A stretch of DNA of 64,000 bases from Nicotiana tabacum (Eukaryota; Streptophyta; Magnoliopsida; Solanales; Solanaceae), in the NCBI RefSeq assembly GCF_000715075.1, contig NC_134101.1, positions 151,317,084-151,381,083 on the forward strand. The letters are read 5' to 3'. This document shows positions 1 through 11,064 of the stretch, piece after piece (positions within the stretch are counted from its first letter, which is position 1; every line of letters starts with the position of its first letter). Made by a program: the position numbers and the translations under genes. Below the pieces are notes generated by a model. It ran no database searches. It was not told the DNA's origin and worked only from the letters and a program-made list of their open reading frames with translations.

Positions 1-239
1 GCGTAAGAGCCCTCGAGCCCGCCTAATGAGCCCCAGAAGCCATGTCACGAATCTAAGGATTCTTACCAATGCCAAAACCAACCTATCTGGTCTGAAGCAA
101 AGCAGAAAGAAGTACAGAAGAAATAAAACTTCAAGTTTTTCTGTTATTTACAAATGTGAAAAAGTGCATTCTCCATCTACAAACACGCTTTGAAGGTATC
201 GCATGCAAAATGGCAAAGTCTACGCCCTTCCCCTAAGGG
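1..239 (-). other. 3' flank of the decayed coiled-coil ORF
   Basis: On the minus strand this lies just downstream of the TAG stop at 242-240 of the neighbouring pseudogene. It holds no open frame worth reporting. It is probably the 3' untranslated part of the same repeat; this is inferred from position only. Confidence 0.35.
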
Positions 240-764
240 CTACGACCCACCAGTCTCATCTTCACTCTCCCCGGTGTCGGACAGGAATGACTGAGCATCA
301 CGCTTATCAGCCCTCGCTTGCACCATCTCTTCCGAGATAACAAAACCTCTGGCTCCGATCTCCTCGAGAACCCTTCTTTGCGATCTGCAATGAGCACATT
401 CTTTGATCCTCTCTTCACGATCGAGGACCCTCTTCAACTCGGCTTGGGCATTGGTAGCATCATTCAAATAAATTGCTATCTGCTGATCAGCCTAAGTCCG
501 GCTCAGTGCTGCTTCAATCCGAGCGTCAACGATCTCAGCCCTAACCTTCAAAATTTTGGATTCGAGCTTCGTGATCATATCTGCTTGAACTGAAGCATTT
601 TCATGAGCTAAGCGGAGTTGGGTCTCGAAGCCAGGAACTTTGTCCAAGGCACCCTTCTCTTCTGAAGCTTGAACCTGCACTTGAGCTCTTCGCTCACCAC
701 AGTCATTCCTTACTCGGTCGGCTTCACCCCTAACATGCTCCAGGGACTCCGTGTTTTTCTATAA

Positions 765-835
765 CTGGGAGAGACGAAGAGTTAACATGAGAAGTTAAAA
801 AGTGAAATGCATACCCACCCTGGATGAGAAATTAC
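765..835 (-). other. Predicted intron in the coiled-coil pseudogene
   Basis: The donor GTAATTTC starts at 835 directly after the codons for WMEQ. The acceptor TCTCTCCCAG ends at 765. The 71-nt insert breaks a coiled coil that continues on the other side as KNTESLEHVRGEADRVRN. The second downstream codon is TAG, which looks like a decayed CAG. Confidence 0.5.
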
Positions 836-1006
836 CTGCTCCATCCAATAGCTCACGTAATTCAAGCTCCGGTACGCCTCATATCGCCAGCGTGTCAATT
901 CAACTTCCTTCTCCTCGCAAAGGAGCCCAAGGGACCTACCCTCATCCAGAGCTTTACGGAGCATAGCCCCATGATGGAGAAGCTCAGACCTAAGCCTGTC
1001 AAAGGC

Positions 1007-1072
1007 CTACAGAAGAAAAACTCAATAAGAAAGGGAAGACACGAGATTCAAAAGGCCTGTGCCAAAGCTCAC
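1007..1072 (-). other. Predicted intron in the coiled-coil pseudogene
   Basis: On the minus strand the exon ends at 1073 and a GTGAGC donor follows at 1072. A pyrimidine-rich stretch ends in TTCTGTAG at 1007, and coding resumes with AFDRLRSELLHHGAML. The length of 66 nt is short but within the plant range. Removing it joins two blocks of recognisable coiled-coil protein. Confidence 0.5.
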
Positions 1073-2251
1073 CGCAAAGGGAAGTTGGTAGACTTCCTCG
1101 AAGGCTGAGCACACCTCTGTTAATCAAGTACCCTCGGCCCCAGAAGAATCAACCCTGGCTGAAGCATGACCACTCGAAGGAACCACCTCTCCAGAACAGG
1201 AAACTTCGGGTGCAGAAGGCTCGGACGATGTTTTCTCCTCGAAGACTCGCCCCCATTTCGATCTGCTGTGAGCTCCATCGCACTTCGAATACATCCATTT
1301 ATTATTTTCATCCTTTGGCTCGAAAGCTAGCAACCCCTCCCCTTCTCCGTAGGAGCACAGCTTCACCCTTGGAGACCCTCTGATACCTACGACAGCAAGA
1401 TTAATACATGAAAAGGGGAAAATGTCTTCCCAAATGTACGAGGGACAAGGTGAAAGCATCGTACACACAAACCATTATACTTTGATTCCCATCTTCCCCG
1501 GGACACATCTCTTCATCTACTCTCGTCACAGGTCGAATGGGTCGCCAACTTTCGAACCGATCCAGGCAGATTAGGATCTTTGCCAGGTGCCCAAGAAATT
1601 ACTGCAGGAAAGGAGGAAACATGATTAATAAACTAGCTTCTGCCGCGAGCAAATCCGAGAAAGCATAAGGCGCTCTACTCATGCATATAATTATATTCCT
1701 CGGGGAATGATATAAGTTCCACAGGAATAACGTCAGTCGTTCGGACCCGGTTGAACCTACTAATCCATTCTCGATCTCCATCTTCCTCATCATCAACAAC
1801 GAAGGGCGTGGATGAATGGCACCACAAGGTTAGCAAACCTCGATGATGAAAGGGCCGGTACAGCCTGAGAAGTTGACTGAGCATGAATTCGAGCCCTGCC
1901 TTCTCCGCAAAGAACCTCATCATCAGCACTATTCGCAAAAATGATGAATGTATCTACGCCAAAGTAACCTGATACTTTAAACAGAAATCGAGCATGACCT
2001 TATCAAGGGGGCCTAATGCAAAATGGGACAAGTATACATTCAGGAACCCTTTGGCAAATTCCGTGATACCCTCATCCAAGGGAAGCACCTGCAATGCTAC
2101 CCCCTCACCCTATCCGTAGTCTCTCCTCACTAGCTCAAGGCGCTCATCTGTAATCGAAGAACATAGTCTTCAAAGTAAACTCATGTGGATCCCGAACGCT
2201 ATGAGCGAAACTTTCCCCTCTCTGCCGAGCAGACCCTAAAGTAGCAGTCAT

Positions 2252-4327
2252 AACTATGTGGAGGCTAACAGATTGGAGCGGAAACCTGCATAAACACTTT
2301 GGTGCTAGGGTAACGAAGGACTCGACACCGAAACATAAGGATAGCTACCTAAAATAGGGGGATCTCCCAATAAGCGGTAGCAACCCCATATATATGCGGG
2401 GAAACAACAATGGCCCACCGATCCAACTTAGGCCCCAGGAGGCCAGTAACTTCAATACGAGTCCCGAGGTAGTACTCGACCTCGAGGACCTCCATCTAAG
2501 AAACTTTAGGCCTTAAAAGGCCAACAACATGTCTCCAGTTCCTAGGTGGCATCCGACTTCGAAGGTCCCTCTCAAGAAGAAAAGTAAGTATTTCGAGCCA
2601 TATACATGAGGGCTCGACCTCAGGACATCGCCTAAATATGGGTAACCCCTCCTTAGGAACCTACCTACAACGCCTTAACAAGTTACCCACACCAAGCTCA
2701 AAGTAAATCTCTAGGTGCCTGAAGTTAACATTCACTCAGAGATTATTCTCAAAAATTTCAAGGTTTGATGCGTTATCTTTATGTGACTCGAGGGTCCCAA
2801 TGACGCGAGCCTATTGGACTGCTTCACGCTTAGTCCGAGGAATAATAGTGGTCTCAAAAAGGAGCCATTTTTATCAACTAAGACCGGAAGGAAATCTCGT
2901 GCCCAAGTTAGATGTTGACGATCATCAATAGAGGAATGCATTTAGAATTTAAACAAATATAATAGAATAAGGCAAGTAGCAAAGGCAGAAGTCAAGAAAA
3001 TAGCTTTAAATTCATATTCATAAACATTTTCTTACAAAGGACCTCGAGGGACCATTACATATGATTACAAAAGCCTACAAAGGGTCTCTACACAAAAATA
3101 AAGAAGCAAAGGGGTGCACGCCTATAGTGAAAGCCGAAGGAACTAGTGTACCCTTGAAGGTTCATCTCTGGTAGCAGCATCTCCGAGTGCTGCCTTCTCG
3201 AGCTCGTATCCTTGAAGGCAGCTCTTTTGATCTCCACCTCCTCTAGGTTCCCAGCTCGATCCCTCAGAATAACATCACCGAATGAGAAGATGAAGAAGAG
3301 AAAAGGGGAGGATGCAGAAGAGGCAGAAAAAAGAGACATAACAAGTCGAAGCCAAAGGTTGAAGATTCGGCGGGCCCCAGCCTCAATGATCGGTTGTTCC
3401 ATTTTATCCCTTGGTAGAAAAAACCCAAGGGACGAAGTGCCACACCATGCCAGGGTAGGAGCGTGAGCAGTGGTATATAGTCCGAATACTCTCCCGAGCA
3501 ATGGTGTAGAATCCAAATTCCCTTTTAGATTAGAGGATGACATTCACCTCCGTATCATCATCTCGAGCCAATAAGGACAGTAGTAGCAGGTGTAACAACA
3601 ACAACAGCAATGACAAGATGGCATGATCTCTCTCGGCAAAGGGAAAATAATATGGGAGGCCATCGCACAGCCTATGGGAATGCTGCCAAACAGCCTTAAA
3701 GTCGTGAACTCCAAACATGGTGATTAGCAATAAAGAAAGAAAGCGAGAAGAAAGGGAAGGATAAATGAAGGAAGCCATTTGGGTAGAGAGATAATGCCAC
3801 AATACCTCCATTTATGGGGGATAATGACACAGCCATTAATGCCTTTGGAAGACTGACCGACAGGTACAATTAGTGCATTTTTGAAGAACTGAATCAACGG
3901 TGGTAATGTCACCTTCAAGAACCGAATCGACAGTGCATTGAATGGCGTCGAAAGGTCGCATTGAATGTCGTCAAAAATACAAGTCCATGGGATGTCCCAA
4001 TTATCGTGAAAACTCACGCCATAGGTAGCGTCATCGGCATGATGTCGTCATGGGAAGCCGATGGGTCGAATATTAGGATCGTTTCCCATCACTTCGTTCT
4101 AGGAAATGCGGAGACTATCTCTATGTAGAAAATTTAGAGGGTCCAATTTCTTGCTATTAAGTCACTTCAGAAGAACACCTCGAAGCCTCGAGGATGTGAA
4201 ACTGTGATCGAGTTCCCTCCCTCGAAGCTCGTTGAGGTCTGACCTAAAGAGAATATTGATTGAGGCTAGAGTAAAATAGGGGATTCCCAAGGCACGCGAC
4301 TAAGTCTGGCAAAGTCGGTCTGCCCAG
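2252..4327. other. Non-coding repeat DNA left of the Ogre-like element
   Basis: No supported coding region. Open frames of up to 151 codons on either strand show no recognisable domain. Many CTCGAG-type motifs recur (2455-2640, 4180-4230), as in the 5' region or LTR of the element that carried the coiled-coil ORF. Up to 4327 this is the pre-insertion target of the Ogre-like element; the target continues at 26208. Confidence 0.4.
4323..4327. repeat. Target-site duplication, left copy (CCCAG)
   Basis: CCCAG directly abuts the LTR end at 4328 and recurs at 26203-26207 directly after the other LTR. A perfect 5-bp duplication is standard for Ty3/gypsy integrase and fixes the element borders. Confidence 0.92.
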
Positions 4328-4546
4328 TGTCACACCTCCTTTTCACTACCTACACCCGCAGAAGAAGGGCGTAAAGGAGTTTTTCCAATTAAAGGACAAT
4401 CGGAACGGGATTTAATTATTAATTATTCAGAGTCGCCACCTGGGAGATTAATGGTGTCCCAATTCACCGATGGAATCCCGAACCGAGGAAAAATATGACT
4501 CTGTTACAGTCCGCGAACTAGAAATCCGGGTAAGGAATTCTGTTAA

Positions 4547-4575
4547 CCCGGGAGAAGGGGTTAGGCATTCCCGAG
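4547..4575 (-). other. Predicted RNA hairpin near the 3' end of the LTR
   Basis: In sense RNA the arms CUCGGGA (4575-4569) and UCCCGGG (4553-4547) pair over 7 bp with one U-G pair, closing a 15-nt loop that includes UGCCUAAC. In the complementary strand that pair is a C-A mismatch. The same structure is in the 5' LTR at 22641-22669, and a stronger version lies at 53408-53440. Confidence 0.45.
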
Positions 4576-4674
4576 TTCCATGGTTCTAGCACGGTCGCTT
4601 AACTGTTGTATTTGATCTTATCTGATTTTAGTACATGCTGGCTTATATGCTCTTTTTTATTCGTAAACCGCCTT

Positions 4675-5226
4675 TATTATAATTTATTTTAGCAGAATTG
4701 CGACGTTGTGAAAGCGTGTTTCGAGCCACGTCGCAATCAATGCACCCGTAGTTATCAACACGTTTCGACTTCGCCGAGATTTGGATTTGAGTCGCATCAA
4801 TGCGCACCCGATTTTTAAGAAAGTTATTTAATTAAATCGTGCCTAAAGATACTAACGTAGTGTTACTTTGGGGAAGAGCCATGAAGTTCGCTAAACGGCC
4901 ATCCCAAATTCTAATTATTTCGACAATTAATTACTAAAGGCCCACATTTATTCAATTTTGTGCGGTGAGGCTCGTCTCAATTTGTGAACCTCTTTTCTAT
5001 CATTATTTATTTTATAAGAATTACGATGTCGCAAAAACATGTTTTGAACCACGTTGCAATCAATGCACCCGCGATTATCGACACAATTTGGCTTCATCGA
5101 GATTTGGATTTGGGTCGCATCAATGCGCACCCGAGTTTAAGAAGGGGATTTAATTAAGGGCGTGCTTAAAGATTCTAACGTATTGTTATTTTGGAAATGC
5201 GGTGAAATTCGCTAAACACCATTTCC
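4675..5226. repeat. Imperfect tandem duplication inside the 3' LTR (about 324-bp period)
   Basis: Two diverged copies, about 4675-4890 and 5003-5226, share blocks such as CGCATCAATGCGCACCCG at 4793 and 5117. The same duplication is in the 5' LTR (about 22768-23320), so it predates this insertion. Confidence 0.8.
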
Positions 5227-8107
5227 TAGCCTATACAATAGAATAATTGTGTCAATCACTACTTAAGGATTTTAATTAATTGGGCCTATAATTTGTTGAA
5301 TTTGAAGTAGAAAATACGGAGAAAATACCAATCGAATGGGCCCTGAGCTCACGAAGCCCAACCAAGCCGAGGTTGCGGACACAGCCCCTTTAGAGCACAT
5401 CGGCGTCAGGCCCAGGGCAGGCCCAAGACTGAGCTTGCATTCATACAGCCCAGGGATTGAATCCTTGGGCCCTATTTCAATCCCTTGTATAACCACAGTC
5501 TGGGCTGCCTTCACATCCGCTAGGCCCAAAGTTGATTTAGCATGAAATTGTGCCCAACTCATTTTTAGATCCAAAATTAAAAACAGCATACCATGAAACT
5601 TAAGCAATAGAAAATAACAGTATAAACATGCAATGCTCACTTTCAAAGAACTTCACCCCGGATTATACACAAGAACTTGACTACCCAGATGCCCAATTAA
5701 ACAGTTCTAAACATGTAATCTACCCTAATGAACAAGTTCAATATACACATTCTGCCAATTACATAACAAGGAAGTACACTACTGCTATTATTAAAGAGAC
5801 AGACTACTTTCAATTGAATAGCAAGCCTTGGAACACTTCATTTCAACTTCAACATACACCATTGAGATTCAGGGAAATGTACCTGGAAATTTGAATATGA
5901 AATAGAGAAAAGGTGAGGGTTCAAGTATTTTGAACAACAGCAGTAGCAAACCAGCAATGTGACAACACAGAGACACAGACAGATTACTTCAAAATCAGAA
6001 ATGCAAGCCCATTTCCACAAATCAGGCTAACATACCCCTGTCCCTCACAACTAAAACCCAATACTGAGAATGAAACTTTGGAACTGTTTCAGATTTCCAT
6101 TTTTTGATGTTTTGTTTTCTGAATAACTTAAAATTGAAATTCCAATTAAAATACAGAAGTAATGAATGCTCAGATTAAAACATAAGGCTCAAGGCAGAAA
6201 ATCTGAGAGCAGCCCCCTTTTCCAAGGCATCTAATGCCCTTTTATAGGCAAAACCCCAAAGAATGAACTCAGTTCTGATTTCTCTAATTAGTCCCTTTCT
6301 ATTTTCATTTTGGTCCCTCTATTCTTATCTTGCTAAACAAGTAACTGCAGTGTACTTATTAAAATTTACACTTGAAACCCTTTCTAGAAGGTCCTCAAGC
6401 ATTCCTCTACCCCTACAATACCCATACTGCCCTTCTTTATACCTTGATATTACTATTCTTATCAGAACTACCATTTTCCCTACCCAGACTACCCCTGAAA
6501 GCCTCTCAGAATCACTGACCTTACCCTTACCTTAATAACTAAACCCAATACCTTAACCCAGTCTGAAACCAATCTAAATCAATTAATTACAATCAGAACC
6601 CAACTAAAATTAATCAATTAACAAACAGAGACCAGCTAATCAGACTGACTAACTCAATGATGTTCAACTAACCAACTCAAATAAGCTAAAACGAAAATAG
6701 ATTGTGATTAAGCCACCATGAATAACATTAAAAGAACTTAAGCTAATTATTAATCCCCAAAATTATAATCATTCAATCAACTTAACAAACTCAGAAAAAT
6801 TAACAGAACACAAAGTCAAACAAAAAATTAACAAGACTATAATGAAACAATGACTGCAAGTAATATTTTAACCATGCGAGTAAAGAAACAGTAAAAGAAA
6901 GGACAGAACAACTCACCAATGCAGAGAAAAAACTCCGGCCAGTCAAGAACATACGAACCCTTTTAGATTTTTGACGCGTAACATCCCCAACCATGTGTTC
7001 TTACACGAGGACACATGGTTAAGGGTGCTACGGTTCGAAATCAGAAGGATTTGATTTTAGGGTTTGGGTCGTGATTCTTATATCTAATTTTTGGGACATT
7101 TCAGGGTGATTCGAGAAGAAACAACCACAGATTGGAGTTGAGGAAAGGCTGGGGGTTGTAGGGTGTGAATTTGGGCCGAATCGGACAAACTATCAACTGG
7201 CCGGAAAACTTCAAATCGAGATTCGAAGAGTTCCGGCCCTATTCGAGGCATACCAATAAGTGTAGTAGCAAAAGGAAGGTGAGGGGAACCCATGGTGTTA
7301 TTTTCAGGGTGAACGGGGTAAGTCACGTTCACCGCCGGTAAGGTTTTTTAGGGCGGCGCGGATCAGGGTTAGGCGAGAAAGGGTGGGGTGGGGAAGACGA
7401 CGTAAATGGGGGTGGGGGGGTCTGATTCGAACATATATATACTTGAAACCTCGTTAGTTCCGGACCGTTGGATGGATGAGATCCAACGGTCCTGATCCAA
7501 GGGCCCCGAAACGACGTCGTTTGGATTTGTTATGAACCGAACTGGGTTGGGGGATTTGGGCTGGATTTGATTTAAGGAATTTGAGGCGTTTTGGGCCTGA
7601 ACGTTTGGTGACTTTGGCCCAACTTTCGGGTCTTAAACAAGCTTAATTCCATTATGTATTTATTTCCTTTTTGTTGTTTGTTGTTTTTTTTTTCTTTTTC
7701 TCTTCTTTTTTTCCGTTTTTTACAATTTTCCTAATTTTCTAATTTTTTGTAAAAGTGTAAAACTAACATGAAATTATTCCGAAACAAAGATTAATTAATT
7801 CCTAAAAATTGTTTTAAGTAAAAAAAAACTATTTCATGACAAATGCAAAAGTAAACTATCTCTGTGATTTCTCATGTTTTGTTCTAAACAACTTAAACCT
7901 AATGGCTACCAAAATATAAAACTAAAGCCTAAATGCCAAAAATGCATATTTTTGTATTTTATAAAAATTAACATGTGCAAATAAAATGCAACAATTATCA
8001 GGAAATAACACCAAGATGCACAAAAACTGGTAAAAATAAAGAGAAAAATTATTTTGTTTGGGATTTTGGGAATTATTCATATATAGGGCAAAAATCACGT
8101 GCTCACA

Positions 8108-8122
8108 GCTGCCCCTCTTTGC
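8108..8122 (-). other. Polypurine tract
   Basis: In sense it reads GCAAAGAGGGGCAGC directly before the 3' LTR start. This is the expected place for the plus-strand primer of reverse transcription. A similar GGGGCAG block lies at 10568-10574. Confidence 0.8.
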
Positions 8123-8243
8123 TCAGAAACACGAAAGGTTTCCGGGCAAAGACAAGTGAGCAAATACGAGCGATTTTTGCCCGTTCGAAAATTCCGTATG
8201 AAGCATTTTGAAAAGCTTGACCGCATCCTACTTCGGAGGTTGC

Positions 8244-8282
8244 CTACACATCCTGGGCTAAACAAGAATCAGGTCAATGTAG
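8244..8282 (-). other. Two-helix RNA hairpin motif, copy 1 (next to the 3' LTR)
   Basis: In sense the outer helix is CUACA (8282-8278) with UGUAG (8248-8244). The inner helix is UCUUG (8267-8263) with CAGGA (8255-8251), including one U-G pair that would be a C-A mismatch on the other strand. It shares its flanks with copies at 10634, 18624 and 21307, but its outer helix differs by a compensated base pair. Confidence 0.5.
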
Positions 8283-8645
8283 TTCAGGAATGACTGGTAG
8301 CTGGGACTACCGGGAACTGTGATTTCACTGCGAGTGCTGTTGCTACTGCTTGCTGACCTCCCTTATTACACCGTGTAAAAATAGAAGAAGTCAGACTAAG
8401 CTATGAACTATGAATTACAAAAGTCTTATCTAGATTCTTCCAACTTGCTCTTGTACTTCCTTGTAGCCTTGTTGTCTTGTGTTGCCTTGTTGCCTCATTG
8501 TCTTGTGTTGCCTTGTTTCCTTATTGTATTGTGTTGCCTCGCTAAAAACTCTGTGCTGCTATTTCAACTGGTTAACTTATATGTTCTCCTCTCTCTCCAA
8601 ACTACTGAACTTGAGTAATCCTGAACTCTAATGTATTCCTCTGTT

Positions 8646-9225
8646 ATCCAGGCGGGCTCCTGATTGCTAAATTTAAACTGTATGTCTTTATTCTTCAGGC
8701 GGACTCCTGACTGCTAAAGTTCAAAAATACATGTCTCTGTTCTCCAGACGGACATCCTGATTGTTAAATTTCAAAAATACATGTCTCTGTTCTCCAGGCG
8801 GACTCCTGATTGCTAAAATCACAAATACATGTCTCTATTCTCCAGGCGGACATCCTGATTGTTAAGTTTCAAAAGGCATGTCTCTGTTCTCCAAGCGGGC
8901 TCCTGACTTCAAAATAGACAAAGAAATTAACTGAAAAACTAAAACTTGGATTGTAATACCTCTGTTCTTCAGGCGGGCTCCTGACTGTTGAAACTTGAAT
9001 TGTATGCCTCTGTTCTCCAGGCGGGCTCCTGACTGCTAAAGTCACAAATACATGTCTCTATTCTCCAGGCGGATATCCTGACTATTAGTTTTCAAAAGGC
9101 ATGTCTCTGTTTTCCAGGCGGACTCCTGATTGCTAAAATTTCAATTGTATGTCTCTGTTTTCCAGGCGGACATCCTGATTGTTAAATTTCAAAAGACATG
9201 TCTCTGTTTTCCAGGCGGACTCCTG
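8646..9225. repeat. Tandem array, about 12 units of about 48-50 bp
   Basis: Each unit carries TCCAGGCGGACTCCTGA or the variant with CATCCTGATTGTT, followed by a spacer ending ATGTCTCTGTTC. The two variants partly alternate, which suggests a dimer of about 97 bp. In sense each unit holds a short stem CAGG...CCTG. The array sits in the 3' UTR, a place where Ogre elements are known to grow arrays that can seed satellite DNA. It is not a CRISPR: the spacers are themselves repeated and this is plant DNA. Confidence 0.9.
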
Positions 9226-10231
9226 ACTTCCGGGTATCTGAACTACATCCTATTATCCAGGAAGGTCCTAACATCTTACACTTGTTTTAACTATGATAAC
9301 TTTGTGATCCAATTCGACTCCCCTTATGCACTTCAAGGTTATCTTGTATTTAATCAAACCGCACTTTGCCATTCCCTTTTCAATAACTGACTTTCTGCCC
9401 CTGTTGCAATCAAAGAAAACTTCATTAGTTTAAAATGGTGGTTAGTTGATGGCATTTTTGCTGAAAAATCCTTCCCCTGCAATGCTTTGTGTTGACTGTC
9501 TGACCAACTTTTAAATTTCCCAACATCCAGCGCCCTGAGTATTTTACCCCTTGCTGTTGTTTTACTTTCTGACTTTTTTTTGAGCTTTGCCCTTCCCACG
9601 ATATTTCCCAATCATTTCCCGATGGAACCTTCGTTGATTCCCCCAATTTCTAACCATCTGAATGCTTTTGTACCCATACTGTTGTCTTATCTTTTCGGTC
9701 CTTTTGCCTGAACCTTCGTATTTCCCATAACGTTTCCCAAATATTCTACCGATGCAACTTTCGGTGACTTCCCCTACTCCATTTACATTACGCTGTTTTG
9801 CCATACTCTGACCACATTGTGCTTCACAATTCCGGAAGCTGGTAGTGAACTCTGAAGTCCCTTCTGCCTGCTTTGGCCAAAACTAGTACCGGAATATCTC
9901 TGCTAAATGAGGACCCTTAACAGAAAATGAAACGCAACGATTTTTGAATTAAGGATAAGAAGAATCCAAAACCAGATGACTGTTTTTAGGAAGAGAAGGA
10001 AAAGAAACTTATCTGAGCGAGACAGCTGGTACCCATGGTCATGACATGCATTTTGGATTAATCGGCCCAATCTGTCCAAATAACCAACTTTCAATTGCCA
10101 TACTTTGTTGCCCAGAACTTCCGTCAATTGTTTAAACTACCCAGACCTTTCCCTAGTTTTCCTGTAGTACCTCGAAACATTCTTCAACCAACAAACTTTT
10201 GCCTTTTAACTGTCTTCCAACTCACTTTCGC

Positions 10232-10332
10232 CTCAAGGTGCCCGGGAGGGTTTTCACCCATAAGACTCTCTCGTTTATTTTTCTCTCAGCTCCCGTCGCC
10301 TTACGGTGCCCGTGAGGGTTTTCACCGATAAG
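10232..10332 (-). repeat. Tandem pair of a hairpin-forming motif
   Basis: Two units about 68 bp apart (hairpins 10232-10264 and 10300-10332). In sense the arms are CUUA plus GGUG against CACC plus UAAG or UGAG, with a one-base bulge. The second unit has an extra C-G pair (CGGUG/CACCG); the first keeps pairing through a U-G pair. Both are followed by a T-rich plus-strand stretch. Function unknown. Confidence 0.45.
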
Positions 10333-10633
10333 ACTCTCTCATTTATTTTCGTTCTTTCTTGCTTGAACCAAAGTATGGCCGCTGTCACAAATTACCGCTA
10401 CCTGCTCGATTTGGCATTTATCAAAAATTGATCAGACGGTCTTTCTTGGACTGTAATGTAGGCTTTTGGATTGGGTTAGAAAGAAAAGTATGAAAGGCTC
10501 AAAACAATTCAACTGGGTTCAAAATACAACTTTCGGAATCCATCTTTCATAACACTCGCAATTTCTGCCCCAATTTCTTGTTTGGGAATTTTAGGATTTT
10601 ATTTGATATGACTGAGCCTCGGAGTAAGGCTGC

Positions 10634-10666
10634 CTACGTACCCTTTCGGGATCAAGTCAAACGTAG
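10634..10666 (-). other. Two-helix RNA hairpin motif, copy 2 (after integrase)
   Basis: In sense the outer helix is CUACG (10666-10662) with CGUAG (10638-10634). The inner helix is CCC (10650-10648) with GGG (10643-10641), closed by a GAAA tetraloop. It lies about 400 nt downstream of the integrase stop, after a purine-rich run. Confidence 0.5.
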
Positions 10667-10679
10667 TTCATTGTATCAT

Positions 10680-10880
10680 AGTTATCTTTTTTATTGTTTT
10701 TTTATTTTTTTTATTTATTTTTTTCTTCTTCTTTTCCTTCTCTTTCTCTTTTCCTTCACTTTCATTTTTCTTCTATTTTTTTTTTTTTTTTTATATATTT
10801 ATTTATTTTTCTTCTTCTTTCTTTTCTTTTCTTTTCTTTTTCCCTTGCTTTTCTTCCTCTTTTGTTTCCTTTTCCTTATG
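10680..10880. repeat. Low-complexity pyrimidine tract
   Basis: A long T/C run on the plus strand, purine-rich in the element's sense. It creates long but meaningless Phe/Leu/Ser-rich frames on the plus strand. Confidence 0.85.
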
Positions 10881-11064
10881 TTCGGCACCTGTGTTCTTTG
10901 ATAGTGTCATTGATTCCGAAAGAGGGGTGTGAAGGAAAACAAATAAGGCTCAACGAGGTTGACAAAAGGGTAATGTGTTTAGATAGTAGAACAAAACGCC
11001 TTCGTCATTTAAAATTTTACGATATGCCAAATACAAACAAACGCGTTCAGAATTGATAAGGAAA

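Larger units (their letters stand above)
240..2251 (-). pseudogene. Decayed intron-containing coiled-coil ORF of a gypsy-type plant retroelement
   Basis: A reading frame can be followed on the minus strand from an ATG at 2251 to a TAG at 242-240. The N-terminal half contains the pieces TDERLELVRRDYG, LGPLDKVMLDFCLKYQVTL and RVRTTDVIPVELISFPEE. I recognise this pattern from retroelement proteins repeated widely in Solanaceae, often labelled putative gypsy-type transposon or gag-like. The C-terminal half is a charged coiled coil (LRKALDEGRSLGLLCEEKE, then LESKILKVRAEIVDARIEAA) ending in the acidic tail DTGESEDETGGS. Two short introns are visible (1007-1072 and 765-835). Damage includes a frameshift near 2165, in-frame stops in the N-terminal half and a TAG just after the second intron. 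The role is unknown; by analogy with Tat-lineage ORF1/gag products it may be a particle or accessory protein. It is not a functional gene here. Confidence 0.6.
4328..8107 (-). repeat. 3' LTR of the Ogre-like element
   Basis: 3,780 bp. In sense it begins TGTGAGCACGTG at 8107 and ends GGTGTGACA at 4328. It matches 22421-26202 along its whole length with scattered substitutions and small indels. It contains an imperfect tandem duplication of about 324 bp (about 4675-4890 and 5003-5226). A TATA-like run (7434-7441), a 12-bp inverted repeat (7462-7492) and a 14-bp palindrome (7509-7522) are duplicated from the 5' LTR promoter region. Frames inside it show no known domain and are taken as non-coding. 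Confidence 0.95.
8108..11064 (-). other. Long 3' untranslated region of the Ogre-like element
   Basis: About 3 kb between the integrase stop and the 3' LTR without a recognisable protein. It holds the polypurine tract, two copies of a two-helix hairpin (8244-8282 and 10634-10666), a tandem array (8646-9225), a tandem pair of another hairpin (10232-10332) and a purine-rich run in sense (10680-10880). Segment 9240-10220 shows nothing I can name. Long, repeat-bearing, fast-changing 3' UTRs are known for Tat/Ogre elements. Confidence 0.75.

Noticed and set aside
3088..3811. Minus-strand frames of 93-151 codons
   Set aside because: Composition looks like random translation, with no domain and no conserved neighbours.
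5272..5646. 124-codon minus-strand frame in the Ogre-like LTR, also present at 23366-23740
   Set aside because: It is conserved only because LTRs are copies of each other. There is no domain, no clear start context and only weak evidence of coding.
8646..9225. CRISPR-like direct repeats
   Set aside because: The spacers are repeats themselves, unit length varies, there are no cas genes and the DNA is a plant retroelement.
10578..11056. Phe/Leu/Ser-rich plus-strand frames
   Set aside because: Translation of a pyrimidine tract; no transmembrane protein is supported.
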